Source of the DNA: Actinophytocola sp044466355
GTDB lineage: Bacteria > Actinomycetota > Actinomycetes > Mycobacteriales > Pseudonocardiaceae
Assembly (NCBI RefSeq): GCF_044466355.1
Contig: NZ_JBITMQ010000012.1
Location: forward strand, 124,001 to 188,000
Length of the DNA: 64,000 nucleotides
Direction: 5' to 3'
This document shows positions 34,250 to 42,413 of the stretch, one piece after another (position 1 is the first letter of the stretch; the number at the start of each line of letters is the position of its first letter). The notes beneath the pieces were generated by a model. That model did no database searches. It was not told the DNA's origin and saw nothing but the letters and a program-made list of their open reading frames with translations. A program made the translations under genes and the position numbers.

Positions 34250-35050
34250 ATGCGCATGGTCACACAGAACCTGCTTGGCCATCACAGGGACTGGCCACGC
34301 CGCCTGCCGGCGGCCGCCGACTGGTTCCGGCGCCTCGACCCGGACGTGGTGACGCTCCAGGAGGCGATCGCGACCGACGACCACGACCAGGTTACCGAGG
34401 TGCTCGGCGACGGCTTCCACGTCACCCACCACCCGCTGCGCGGGCCGGACGGCTCCGGCATCTCCATCGCCAGCCGCTGGCCCATCGGCGTGGTGCGCGA
34501 ACTCGACCTGCAGGTCGGGCCGCGCACGGCCGACTTCCCCGCCAGCGCGCAGATCGCCGACATCCACTGGCCGTACACCGAGACGCCGCTGCTGCTCGTC
34601 AACCACAAGCCGTCGTGGGCCACCGACCTCGAGTACGAGCGCGGCAGGCAGGCGGTGCTCACCGCGGGCTTCGTCGAGGAACTGGTGGAGCGGACCGGCC
34701 AGCACGTCATCGTCGCCGGTGACATGGACGCCGTGCCGGAGGCCGACAGCATCCGGTTCTGGCGGGGCGTCCAGGCGCTCGACGGCACGAGCGTCAGCTA
34801 CCGCGACGCGTGGGAGCTCACGCACGGCGACGAGCCCGGCCCGACGTTCGCGCCGTCGCTCGTCCCGATCGTCGACGAGCACTGGCAGACCGACCTCGAC
34901 CGCCGGATCGACTACATCTTCGTCCGCTGCGGCCGCGCCGGGCCGACACTCAGAGTGACGAACTGTGCGCGAACGTTTGACACCCCAGTGGATGGGGTAT
35001 GGCCCAGTGACCACTGTGGGTTGGTGGCGGACTTCGCTCCCGGCCGGTGA
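34250..35050 (+). CDS. Endonuclease/exonuclease/phosphatase-fold protein
   Basis: A 266-residue member of the EEP superfamily. The catalytic set is visible: Asn in VTQNLLGHH, Glu in VTLQEAIATDD, His/Asp in VIVAGDMDAVPE, Asp in RRIDYIFVR and the final WPSDHCGLVADF (SDH). The fold hydrolyses phosphodiesters, in nucleic acids, sphingolipids or inositol phosphates; the substrate cannot be decided. No signal peptide is seen. Several in-frame starts exist (34202, 34250, 34256); 34250 places the first strand near the N-terminus. It diverges from phoU, which may or may not be meaningful. Confidence 0.85.
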   Translation: MRMVTQNLLGHHRDWPRRLPAAADWFRRLDPDVVTLQEAIATDDHDQVTEVLGDGFHVTHHPLRGPDGSGISIASRWPIGVVRELDLQVGPRTADFPASAQIADIHWPYTETPLLLVNHKPSWATDLEYERGRQAVLTAGFVEELVERTGQHVIVAGDMDAVPEADSIRFWRGVQALDGTSVSYRDAWELTHGDEPGPTFAPSLVPIVDEHWQTDLDRRIDYIFVRCGRAGPTLRVTNCARTFDTPVDGVWPSDHCGLVADFAPGR

Positions 35051-35074
35051 AACGGGTGAACGGCGGTAACGGTA

Positions 35075-35278
35075 ATGCTGGAAAAGGCGACGTACGGGTT
35101 CGTGGAGTCGACGGAAGCCCAGCTCATCGCCCTTTTCCAGGCATGGCGCCAGGACATCGACTCCGAGCCGTTCGCCCACGAACACGAGTGGGCGGGGGTG
35201 GACGCGCCACGGTTCCGCACGTTCCGGCACAACTCACAGCCGTGCGCGTGTCCTGGCGGCCCACCGAGCGTGTCGTGA
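35075..35278 (+). CDS. Small hypothetical protein
   Basis: A 67-residue frame that starts 24 bases after the EEP gene. The first ~40 residues look like a real amphipathic helix (EKATYGFVESTEAQLIALF, then QAWRQDIDSE), while the C-terminus is His, Cys and Pro-rich (FRHNSQPCACPGG). The ribosome site is weak (GGTAACGGTA before the ATG). I know no homologue and assign no function. Confidence 0.4.
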   Translation: MLEKATYGFVESTEAQLIALFQAWRQDIDSEPFAHEHEWAGVDAPRFRTFRHNSQPCACPGGPPSVS

Positions 35279-35295
35279 CCAGCGTCACATCGTGA

Positions 35296-35706
35296 TCAGT
35301 CCGCCGGACGTGCAGGTCGTCGCACGGTGAGCACGAGTAGCGCGGCCGGGAGCAGCACGGCGACCGCCAGCAGCGCGGTCTGCGCGATGGCCGAGCCGGT
35401 GGGGTAGTGGTCGAGGTGGGTGGCGTGGAAGACGAAGTGCGGCACCGTGAACACGAGGTTCGCGGCCAGTGCGACGCGCACCAGCTTCGGCTCCGGCCAG
35501 ATCGCGGCGGCCGTCAGCACGAGCACGTACGCGAGGGTCAGCGCGCCGACGTCGCGCATCAGGTGCTCGTTGTACGGCGGGAGGAGCGACACCCACGGGG
35601 TGGCCGCGGTGGGGAAGTCGTCGTAGAAGAACTTCGGCGCGAACAGTTGGACGAGTCCGGCGGCGCCCTGCGCCGCGGCGAGGAAGATCAGTCCGGCGCG
35701 GATCAT
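35296..35706 (-). CDS. Small four-helix membrane protein
   Basis: A 136-residue protein with four membrane helices: residues ~4-22, ~52-70, ~76-92 and ~105-128. Conserved-looking loop residues include FAPKFFYDDFPTA, PYNEHLMRDVGAL and FHATHLDHYPTG. This looks like a DUF4345-type membrane protein, with unknown function. Its start overlaps the stop of the NmrA-like gene by 4 bases (ATGA), so it is the third gene of the ECF41 operon. Confidence 0.78.
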   Translation of the reverse strand: MIRAGLIFLAAAQGAAGLVQLFAPKFFYDDFPTAATPWVSLLPPYNEHLMRDVGALTLAYVLVLTAAAIWPEPKLVRVALAANLVFTVPHFVFHATHLDHYPTGSAIAQTALLAVAVLLPAALLVLTVRRPARPAD

Positions 35707-36410
35707 GATGCCAGGTACTCCGTGAACGTGATGGTGCCCGCCGGATTGCCGGGCACGAGGTGGGCGCCCTCGCGGTAGCCGCGGAAGACCTTGCCGGGAA
35801 AGGACAACGAGACCATGGGAGAGCGCTCTCCGACGGCACGCAGGTAGTCGTCCGCGAGCTCGCGGAGGGACTTGGTCTCGGGGCCGCCGACGTCGGGCAC
35901 CCGGCCCCGCGGTGCGCCCGCCGCCAGGTCGGCGAGAAGGGTGGCGACGTCGCGGACGTCGATCGGCTGGGCCCGTACCGCGGGCACGGGCATGATCGGC
36001 AGCTTCGCCGCACCGGCCAGCAGGGTGCGGATCAGGTCGTGGAACTGGGTCGTGCGCAGGACCGTGTGCGGGCGCTGCGCCACGAGCCGCTCGGCGGCGA
36101 GCTTGCCCCGGTAGTAGCCGAGCGGGATCCGGTCGATGCCGGCGATCGAGACGAACAGCAGGTGCCCGACGTCCGGGGCGGCGTCGACGAGGTTGCGGGT
36201 GGCGACGACGTCGCGGCGGCCGCGGAGCGTGGTGGCGAGGTGCAGGACGGTGTCCGCGCCGCGCAGGGCCTCGCCGAGGCCGCGGCCGGTGACCAGGTCG
36301 GTTCCGGTGCGACGGCTTAGCACCCGCACGTCGTGGCCGCGAGCGGTCAGCTCGGCCACCACCGCACGGCCGAGCGTGCCCGTGCCGCCGGTGACGAGAA
36401 TCGGTGTCAT
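35703..36410 (-). CDS. NAD(P)-binding NmrA/epimerase-like protein
   Basis: A 235-residue atypical short-chain dehydrogenase. The glycine motif VTGGTGTLGRAV (residues 6-17) binds NAD(P). HLATT and ISIAG-like stretches (FVSIAGID) follow, and YYRGKLAAERLV gives the Tyr/Lys pair. ECF41 sigma factors are commonly encoded next to an oxidoreductase, epimerase or carboxymuconolactone decarboxylase, and this gene fits the epimerase/NmrA slot. It starts 4 bases after the sigma factor gene and overlaps the next gene by 4 bases. Its in vivo substrate is unknown. Confidence 0.86.
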   Translation of the reverse strand: MTPILVTGGTGTLGRAVVAELTARGHDVRVLSRRTGTDLVTGRGLGEALRGADTVLHLATTLRGRRDVVATRNLVDAAPDVGHLLFVSIAGIDRIPLGYYRGKLAAERLVAQRPHTVLRTTQFHDLIRTLLAGAAKLPIMPVPAVRAQPIDVRDVATLLADLAAGAPRGRVPDVGGPETKSLRELADDYLRAVGERSPMVSLSFPGKVFRGYREGAHLVPGNPAGTITFTEYLAS

Positions 36411-36414
36411 GCCG

Positions 36415-37287
36415 TCAGGAACCGGCGAGGCTCCCGATGTGTGACAGCTTCGCCGGGTTCGCGATGATCCGGACCGCGGCGATCCGCTCCCCGTCGACGT
36501 CGATCGCGACCACGCCCATGGGCATGCCGCCGACCGTGACGACGATCGCCGTACCACCGTTGACCTCGGCGAACGTGAACGCCATGCCGTCGGGCACCTT
36601 CCGCCACGCGCCCGCGAAGTAACGCGCGACCCGGGCGCGGCCGGAGACGGGGTTGCGTGCCATCGGGTGGCGACCGTCACTGTCCGCCCAGGACGTGATG
36701 TCGTCGGCGAGCAGGTCCTCCAGAGCACGCAGATCGCCGTTCTGGGCGGCCGCCAAGAACCGGGTGGCGAGCCGTTCACGCTCCTCTCGTGACGGCTGGA
36801 AACGGGGTTTGTGGTCGGCCAGGTGCTGGGCCGCGCGCCGGTAGAGCTGGCGGCAGTTGGCTTCGGACAGTTCCATGACCTCGGCGATCTCGCGGTGCCC
36901 GTAGCCGAACGCCGCCCGGAGCACGAAGACGGCGCGCTCGGCGGGGGTCAGGCGTTCGAGCAGGACGAGCACGGCGAGCGAGACGGAGTCACGCTGCTCG
37001 ACGGTCTCGAGGGGGCCGAGGAGGTCGGTCGGCACGGGTTCGGGGAGCCACTGGCCGACATAGCGTTCGCGGGTGGTGCGGGCGGCGGTCAGGCGGTTGA
37101 GGCACAGGTTCGTGACCACCTTCGCCAGCCACGCGTCGGGGTGGTCGATCGTGGTGCGGTCGGCCTTGTCCCAGCGCAGGTACGCGTCCTGCACGACGTC
37201 CTCCGCCTCGGCGGCGGACCCGAGCAGGCGGTAGGCGAGCCCGAACAGCCTGGTGCGGCGGGGCTCGAACTCGGTCACCGGTGCCAT
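36415..37287 (-). CDS. ECF41-type extracytoplasmic-function sigma factor
   Basis: A 290-residue ECF sigma factor with a built-in regulator. Region 2 (FGLAYRLLGSAAEAEDVVQD) and region 4 (LTPAERAVFVLRAAFGYGHR, then EIAEVMELSEANCRQLYRRA) are clear. Between them is WLPEP (residues ~80-84), a hallmark of ECF41. The C-terminal ~120 residues are a SnoaL-like domain that in ECF41 proteins replaces an anti-sigma factor. The family DGGGK-type loop seems to be changed here to ADSDGRHP. It heads an operon with the NmrA-like and membrane-protein genes and probably autoregulates it. Confidence 0.92.
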   Translation of the reverse strand: MAPVTEFEPRRTRLFGLAYRLLGSAAEAEDVVQDAYLRWDKADRTTIDHPDAWLAKVVTNLCLNRLTAARTTRERYVGQWLPEPVPTDLLGPLETVEQRDSVSLAVLVLLERLTPAERAVFVLRAAFGYGHREIAEVMELSEANCRQLYRRAAQHLADHKPRFQPSREERERLATRFLAAAQNGDLRALEDLLADDITSWADSDGRHPMARNPVSGRARVARYFAGAWRKVPDGMAFTFAEVNGGTAIVVTVGGMPMGVVAIDVDGERIAAVRIIANPAKLSHIGSLAGS

Positions 37288-37339
37288 GGCCCCAGTGTGT
37301 CAGCGGATTTCGGGGGTGGCCTCCGGCCCTGGGCGAGGG

Positions 37340-38812
37340 TCAGCAGGTCGTCGGCAGGAGGGTGAAGGCGCTGCACACGTCCTGGTTGTACGGTTCCGCC
37401 TGCCACTCCGCCGGCTGCAGCACCCGCGACCGGTCGAACGGGGTGAACGTCCACGGGCCCACGTACGTGTTGTGGTGCCACCTGTTCTGCTGCTCGAACG
37501 TGATCGCCTGCTGCACCGCCTTGCCCATGTACGGCGACCAGTCCGGGTACGTGCCCCAGTTCGACAGCACCGCCATGCGGCCGCAGAGCGTGTCGCAGTT
37601 CAGTGCCGCGGGGTCGATGGTGAAGCGGTTGTCGTGGATGTCCACGCGCTGGGTCTTCCATCGGCAGTCGTCACGCAGCGGTTTCTGGGCGATGGCTGGC
37701 TGGGAGCACTGGTGTTCCTCCGCCACCAGGCGGGTGCAGTGGCCGGTGGACGTGTTCGCCGGGCTGTTGCAGAAGCGGTCCGCGTTCTCCCACAGCGTGA
37801 TGCCGGACCAGTTCCCGTCGAAGGTGTTGTGGTGGATGTCCAACAGGTCGGTGCGGGCGGGCACCCTCGGTTCGCCGCCCGACTCCGAGACGTAGACTGT
37901 GCCAACGGGGAAGTCGTCGCCCCGGTCGGCGAACCTCCTGCCCTGGACGAGGGTGTTGCCCCGGAAGACGTTGTCGCGGATCTCCGCGTTGTAGCTCGTC
38001 TCGTAGAACAGCGCCTCGGCGTCGTTGTTCTCGATCAGGTTGTGTTCGATCAGGAAGTCGTTGTTGTTCGTGTCCGCCCACAGGCCGGCGCCGCGGTTGT
38101 CGTGGACCCAGTTGTCGCGGACGTCGGCGCCGTCGACGGCCCAGAACTTCACGCCCCCGGTGCAGCCGCAGCCCGGCGTCTGGTTCTCCCAGTCGTCCGT
38201 GTTGTTGCCGGTGATCTCGTTGCCCTCGACCAGGAGGCCCCGCAGACCGCCACGTTTGTAGGCGTTCATGCCGTACTGGCCGTTGTTCCGCAGGCAGTTC
38301 CCGCGCACGACCTGGTCGTTTCCCGCCATCAACGCGGCACCGCGGTTGTCCTCGACCGTGTTGTGCTCGATCAGCCAGCCGTCGCCCGAGTCGTGGTTCA
38401 CCACGCCCTCGTCGCGTGGGGCGGCGAAGTTCCGCACCGCCAGGTTCCGCAGCACGACGCCAGTGGCTTCGCCGGTGAAGGCGTAGCGGTTGACGTCGCG
38501 GCCGTCGAGCACCGCGCCCGGGGCGCCGAGGTAGACGTTGCCGTTCTTCGGCATCACCTGGCCGAACTCGTCGTCGCCCAGCGTGTGGGTGCCGGGCGCG
38601 AGCCAGAACGTCGTGCCCGCCGGGTGCGCGGCGGTCGCCTGCTGCACAGCGCTGTCGACCGGCTCCACCACCACCGCACCGTCCGGCGGGCTGGGGTGTG
38701 CGGCGGCGATCCGGTCGCACACGGCCCACTCGTCGTCGGGGACCGCATCGGCCACAGGGGACAGTCCGGTGAGGACAAGGGCGGCCGCGAGAGCGACGGG
38801 AACACGTGCCAT
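37340..38812 (-). CDS. Secreted right-handed parallel beta-helix protein
   Basis: A 490-residue exported protein. The signal peptide is residues 1-23 (VALAAALVLTGLSPVADA). The body (~90-330) is made of repeating NxxVxxNxG-type coils such as HNTVEDNRGAAL, GNEITGNN, NWVHDNRGAGLW, HNLIENNDAEAL and HHNTFDGNWSGI, the pattern of pectate-lyase-like or carbohydrate-processing beta-helices. Several Cys pairs (PGCGCTGG, FCNSP, NCDTLCG) suggest disulphides. No catalytic set for a particular lyase family can be named. It stands alone, convergent with nothing and 52 bases beyond the sigma factor start. Confidence 0.85.
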   Translation of the reverse strand: MARVPVALAAALVLTGLSPVADAVPDDEWAVCDRIAAAHPSPPDGAVVVEPVDSAVQQATAAHPAGTTFWLAPGTHTLGDDEFGQVMPKNGNVYLGAPGAVLDGRDVNRYAFTGEATGVVLRNLAVRNFAAPRDEGVVNHDSGDGWLIEHNTVEDNRGAALMAGNDQVVRGNCLRNNGQYGMNAYKRGGLRGLLVEGNEITGNNTDDWENQTPGCGCTGGVKFWAVDGADVRDNWVHDNRGAGLWADTNNNDFLIEHNLIENNDAEALFYETSYNAEIRDNVFRGNTLVQGRRFADRGDDFPVGTVYVSESGGEPRVPARTDLLDIHHNTFDGNWSGITLWENADRFCNSPANTSTGHCTRLVAEEHQCSQPAIAQKPLRDDCRWKTQRVDIHDNRFTIDPAALNCDTLCGRMAVLSNWGTYPDWSPYMGKAVQQAITFEQQNRWHHNTYVGPWTFTPFDRSRVLQPAEWQAEPYNQDVCSAFTLLPTTC

Positions 38813-38933
38813 GCGGCAAAGCTAGGCAGGTCCTGGCCTCGTGTCGTCACCCGGAAGCGTTGTCCTTCGGGCGAATCCCACCGATCCACGGCATGATGTC
38901 CGCGCACCCGAGAAGGACCTACCGTGGAGAGCC

Positions 38934-39242
38934 ATGCTGAAGATCGACCGTGACCGCTCCGGCGCCGTCCGTGTCACCTTCGTCCTGCGTCCCAACGCGC
39001 CGCGCGGCCGGGTGAGCGTCGTCGGCGACTTCAACGAGTGGCGGCCCGGCGCGCACGAGCTGCGCCCGCGCAGCAACGGCACCCGCTCGGTGTCCGTCAC
39101 CGTGCCCCACGGCGCCGAGATGCGCTTCCGCTACCTCGGCGAGGGTGGCTACTGGTGCAACGAGACCGAGCACCCCGACGTGCGGCAGATCGGCGAGGAC
39201 AGCGTCGTCGTCGCCCTCCCGGCCGCGAGAAAACCTCGCTGA
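38934..39242 (+). CDS. Isoamylase-early-set (CBM48-like) glycogen-binding domain protein
   Basis: A 102-residue single-domain protein with the E-set/CBM48 fold: VTFVLRPNAP, then VSVVGDFNEWRPGAHELRP and FRYLGEGGYWCNETEHPDV. The Trp after FNE and the late Tyr/Trp are the usual glucan-contacting residues. Such stand-alone proteins are common in actinobacteria, and some are linked to glycogen metabolism; no glycogen enzyme is adjacent. GGAGA precedes ATG 38934. Confidence 0.86.
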   Translation: MLKIDRDRSGAVRVTFVLRPNAPRGRVSVVGDFNEWRPGAHELRPRSNGTRSVSVTVPHGAEMRFRYLGEGGYWCNETEHPDVRQIGEDSVVVALPAARKPR

Positions 39243-39302
39243 ACCTGTCGAGTTCCGGGTGGTTTGTTCGTCATCCTCTGTGTACGCACCTGAGGAGGAG
39301 AC

Positions 39303-39668
39303 GTGCAGTACCTGCTGTTGATCTACAACTGCGACCGGCCGGAACCCGGTGACCCCGGCTTCGAGGACGCCCTGGCCAGGGTGAACGCGTTCGCCGACGA
39401 GTGCCGTCGGCGCGGTGCGTTCGTGGCGGGCGACCCGCTGACCAAGGACGGCGCCGCGACGACGGTCGCCGTCCGCGACGGCCGGACCATGATCACCGAC
39501 GGCCCGTTCCTGGAGACCCGCGAGCACCTGGGCGGCTACTACGTCCTGGACTGCCGCGACCTGGACGAGGCCCTCGAACTGGCCGCCCTGTGCCCGCTGG
39601 CGGCGGTGGGCACGATCGAGGTCCGGCCCGTCGTCCGGGTACCCGGTGTCGACCACGCCGTCGGCTGA
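39303..39668 (+). CDS. YCII/DGPF-domain protein, ECF42 partner
   Basis: A 121-residue YCII-like ferredoxin-fold protein with the DGPF motif (TDGPFLETREHLGGYYVLD). DGPF proteins are the conserved genomic partner of ECF42 sigma factors and are usually part of their regulon. A strong GAGGAGGAG site precedes GTG 39303. The gene overlaps the sigma factor gene by 23 bases, which suggests coupled translation. The biochemical role is not known. Confidence 0.9.
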   Translation: MQYLLLIYNCDRPEPGDPGFEDALARVNAFADECRRRGAFVAGDPLTKDGAATTVAVRDGRTMITDGPFLETREHLGGYYVLDCRDLDEALELAALCPLAAVGTIEVRPVVRVPGVDHAVG

Positions 39669-40830
39669 GGTCGAGCGGGTCTACCGGGAGCACCGGGCAC
39701 GCATGCTCGCGGCACTCCTGCGCGCGGTCGGTGACTTCGAACTGGCCGAGGACGTGCTGCAGGACGCGTGCGCCCTTGCGCTGCGCCGGTGGGCCGAACG
39801 CGTGCCCGAGGACCCGGTCGCGTGGCTGCTGACCGTCGCACGCAACCAGGCGATCGACCGGCTCCGCCGCGCGCGGGTCGGCCGGGAGAAGGAGGAGTCG
39901 GTGCCGCCCACGTCGGACTTCCCAGCCGAGGAACGCCTGGTCAGCGTCGGTGACGAGCGGCTGAGCCTGATCTTCACCTGCTGCCACCCCGCGCTCGCGG
40001 AGGAGGTGCGGGTGGCGCTGACGCTGAACGCCGTCATCGGGTTGACCGCGGCACAGATCGCGCGGGTGTTCCTCGTCGGCGAGGCCACGCTCGCGCAGCG
40101 GCTCGTGCGGGCGAAACGGAAGATCCGTGACGCCGGGATAGCGCTCTCCGTGCCACCCGACCACCGGCTGCCCGAGCGCCTGGCCGGGGTGCTCGCCGTC
40201 GTCTACCTCATCTACACGCACGGCTACCCGGGTGACGACGACCTGCGCGCCGAGGCCGTGCGGCTGGCGAAGCTGATCGCGGCCCTCATGCCCGACGAGC
40301 CCGAGGCCATGGGGCTCGTCGCGTTGCTCCTGCTCCACGAGTCCCGGGCGGCGGCGCGCCGGTCGCCGGGCGGGGACCTCGTGCTGCTCGCCGACCAGGA
40401 CCGGGCGCGGTGGGACCACGCGATGATCGCCGAGGCGGTCCGGGTGCTGGAGAGCGCTCTCCGGCACGGCGTGGTGGGTCCGTACCAGCTGCAGGCGATG
40501 ATCGCGGTCCAGCACACGCGCGAACCACCCGACTGGGCACGGATCGCCGCCCTGTACGAAGGGCTGCTCGCGGTGGCGCCGACGCCGGTGGTGGCGCTCA
40601 ACCACGCGGTCGCCGTCGCCGAGACGGCAGGTCCGGCTGACGGGCTCGCGCTGGTCGACCGCATCGACGGGCTCGACAGTTACCACCTGTGGCACGCGAC
40701 CCGCGCGGACCTGCTGCGCAGGCTGGGTCGGCGCGCCGACGCCGCGGCCGCGTACCGGCACGCGCACGACCTCGCCACCGACCCGGCCGAGCGGCGGTTC
40801 CTGGCCGGCCGACTACTGGAGACCACATGA
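39646..40830 (+). CDS. ECF42-type sigma factor with C-terminal TPR-like extension
   Basis: A 394-residue sigma factor. Region 2 (LLRAVGDFELAEDVLQDACA) and region 4 (ALTLNAVIGLTAAQIARVFL, then AQRLVRAKRKIRDAG) are present. From ~residue 175 a ~220-residue helical extension (DUF6596/TPR-like) follows: LPERLAGVLAVVYLIYTHGY, then RAEAVRLAKLIAALMPDE and later ALYEGLLAVAPTPVVALNHA. In ECF42 this extension, not an anti-sigma factor, controls activity. The DGPF gene lies upstream and an AhpD-like gene overlaps the stop by 4 bases, so the operon has three genes. Confidence 0.93.
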   Translation: MSTTPSAEVERVYREHRARMLAALLRAVGDFELAEDVLQDACALALRRWAERVPEDPVAWLLTVARNQAIDRLRRARVGREKEESVPPTSDFPAEERLVSVGDERLSLIFTCCHPALAEEVRVALTLNAVIGLTAAQIARVFLVGEATLAQRLVRAKRKIRDAGIALSVPPDHRLPERLAGVLAVVYLIYTHGYPGDDDLRAEAVRLAKLIAALMPDEPEAMGLVALLLLHESRAAARRSPGGDLVLLADQDRARWDHAMIAEAVRVLESALRHGVVGPYQLQAMIAVQHTREPPDWARIAALYEGLLAVAPTPVVALNHAVAVAETAGPADGLALVDRIDGLDSYHLWHATRADLLRRLGRRADAAAAYRHAHDLATDPAERRFLAGRLLETT

Positions 40831-41585
40831 GACTGTCCTGTCTGGACAACGGGCATCGGCCGCGGGCCAGGCTGTTCCTCCGCATGACCTCCCGCGACGC
40901 ACCCGACGTGGTGCGGATGCTGTTGTACCGCCCGGAGTTCTTCGCGCGTCCGCTGCTGGCGCTGACGGTCGAGGCGATGCGTGGCCCGTCGTACTGGACG
41001 GTGGGCGAACGGGAGGACATGGCGCACCGGATCGCGGAACGCCTCCGCTGCCCGTTCTGCATCGACTCGCACGCCGAGATGACCCGCCTGGCCGGGCACG
41101 ACCCCGCCACGTCCCGCGACGTCGACGATGCGCCGCCTGCCGCGCGACGGGAGGCGGCGCGGGTGGCGCTGGTCTGGAACGTCGTGAACCGGCTCGGCAA
41201 CGCGTTCGGGTTCGCGTTGCGCGGCGACCAGTTGCACACCGGCACGAAGGCGCTGCACCGGTTCGGGTACCGCTTTCCCGCGTTCCTGCTCGCGGGCGGC
41301 ACCGATGCCGGGCACGACGATCCCGTGGACAACCTGCGCCACGCCGTCTTCGAGGCCCCGGCGGTGACCGACCCGGCGCGGCGCCGGGCCGCGGCGACGG
41401 GAGACGGGCTCACCGAGCCCTGGGCGTCCTACACGGCGCTGGTCCGTGACGCCTCGTACCGGATCACCGACGAGGACGTCGCCCGCCTGCCCGGCTCCGA
41501 GGACGAGGTGTTCGAGCTGACCGTGGCCGCCGCGGTCGGCGCGGCGCTCGCGGACTACGGCCTCGATTTTGGCGACAGTTCGTAG
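40827..41585 (+). CDS. Carboxymuconolactone decarboxylase/AhpD-family protein
   Basis: A 252-residue all-helical protein with the AhpD-type redox site RCPFCIDSHAEM: the CxxC pair and the His three residues later match alkylhydroperoxidase D and related proteins. It probably acts on peroxides or as a thiol oxidoreductase; true decarboxylase activity is unlikely. The ATG overlaps the ECF42 stop (ATGA). This kind of partner is more usual for ECF41 sigma factors, and an ECF41 operon lies 3.5 kb away on the other strand. Confidence 0.85.
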   Translation: MRLSCLDNGHRPRARLFLRMTSRDAPDVVRMLLYRPEFFARPLLALTVEAMRGPSYWTVGEREDMAHRIAERLRCPFCIDSHAEMTRLAGHDPATSRDVDDAPPAARREAARVALVWNVVNRLGNAFGFALRGDQLHTGTKALHRFGYRFPAFLLAGGTDAGHDDPVDNLRHAVFEAPAVTDPARRRAAATGDGLTEPWASYTALVRDASYRITDEDVARLPGSEDEVFELTVAAAVGAALADYGLDFGDSS

Positions 41586-41812
41586 TCTTTACGAGAACCA
41601 CGACTCGATCACCAGGCCTTCCTGGCGGCGTCCACGGACCAGGGGCGACGAGTTGCCGAAGGGGCCGGACAGCCCGTTCCACCGCGATCGTGCTCGCGGT
41701 GGAACTGCTGTCCGGTGTCATGCGCGCCGGTGCGCGCATCGGCCGGGACCCGGCCGCCTTCGCCGCCACGGTCCACGCGGCGCGCGAGATCATCCTCGCG
41801 TCGCTGGCCGGG
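41586..41812 (+). other. Intergenic stretch with a possible degraded helical-domain remnant
   Basis: The 227 bases hold no convincing gene. One frame reads as a helical stretch (AVELLSGVMRAGARIGRDPA, then AFAATVHAAREIILASLAG) that looks like the last helices of a TetR- or regulator-type protein but has no start, no N-terminal domain and runs into the next gene without a stop at the right place. It may be a gene remnant. Confidence 0.25.
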
Positions 41813-42361
41813 TCACGTGGTCCTGCCCAGGAACGCCAGCATTCGGGTCTGGTCGTCGGCGTCCGGTGCGGCGGGCAGCTCCGGTCCGAAGAACCCGGGC
41901 CGCCGGACCACGTGCTCGCGTGCCCAGTCGAACGACGCCGTCACCAGCGGCGGCGGCAGGTCGGCCGGGAGGCCGAGCGCGTGCCCGATGTCCCACGTGT
42001 GGGCCGTGAGGTCGGTGACCAGCAACGCCATCAGGCCCGCGACCGGGACCTCACCCATGCCGGTGATGGTGACCGTCCGGCTCAGCTCCGCGCCGGAGGG
42101 CACGTAGCGGGCCGCCCGCCAGGCCGCCACCGGGTCGTCGCCCGCCATGACCGCGGGATGCGGCATGCCCGGGGCGCCGTCCCGCGCCGGGTCCTCGCCG
42201 CCGGTCGCCCACGCACGCAGCTGGTGCTGGCCCCAGACGGCGTGGCCCGCGACGTCGCGGACCGTCCAGTCGCGGCACATGGACGGCTTGTCCCAGCCGC
42301 CCGGGGGCACCGCGGCAAGCATCGTGTCGAACTCGTTCTGTGCTCGTGTGTACAGCTCCAT
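41813..42361 (-). CDS. TIGR03086/DinB-like metal-binding protein (mycothiol-dependent isomerase type)
   Basis: A 182-residue four-helix protein of the DinB/maleylpyruvate-isomerase-N family. Metal-ligand His residues stand in AGHAVWGQHQLRAW and DLTAHTWDIGHALG, and the start WDKPSMCRDWTVRDVAGHA is the TIGR03086 signature. The family uses mycothiol where known, which supports an actinobacterial host. ATG 42361 fits the family N-terminus. It is divergent from the methyltransferase gene (52 bases). Confidence 0.88.
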   Translation of the reverse strand: MELYTRAQNEFDTMLAAVPPGGWDKPSMCRDWTVRDVAGHAVWGQHQLRAWATGGEDPARDGAPGMPHPAVMAGDDPVAAWRAARYVPSGAELSRTVTITGMGEVPVAGLMALLVTDLTAHTWDIGHALGLPADLPPPLVTASFDWAREHVVRRPGFFGPELPAAPDADDQTRMLAFLGRTT

Positions 42362-42413
42362 GCACCGAGGACGAACGGGCCGCGCCCAACTCGACATGTG
42401 ACATCGTGGACGC

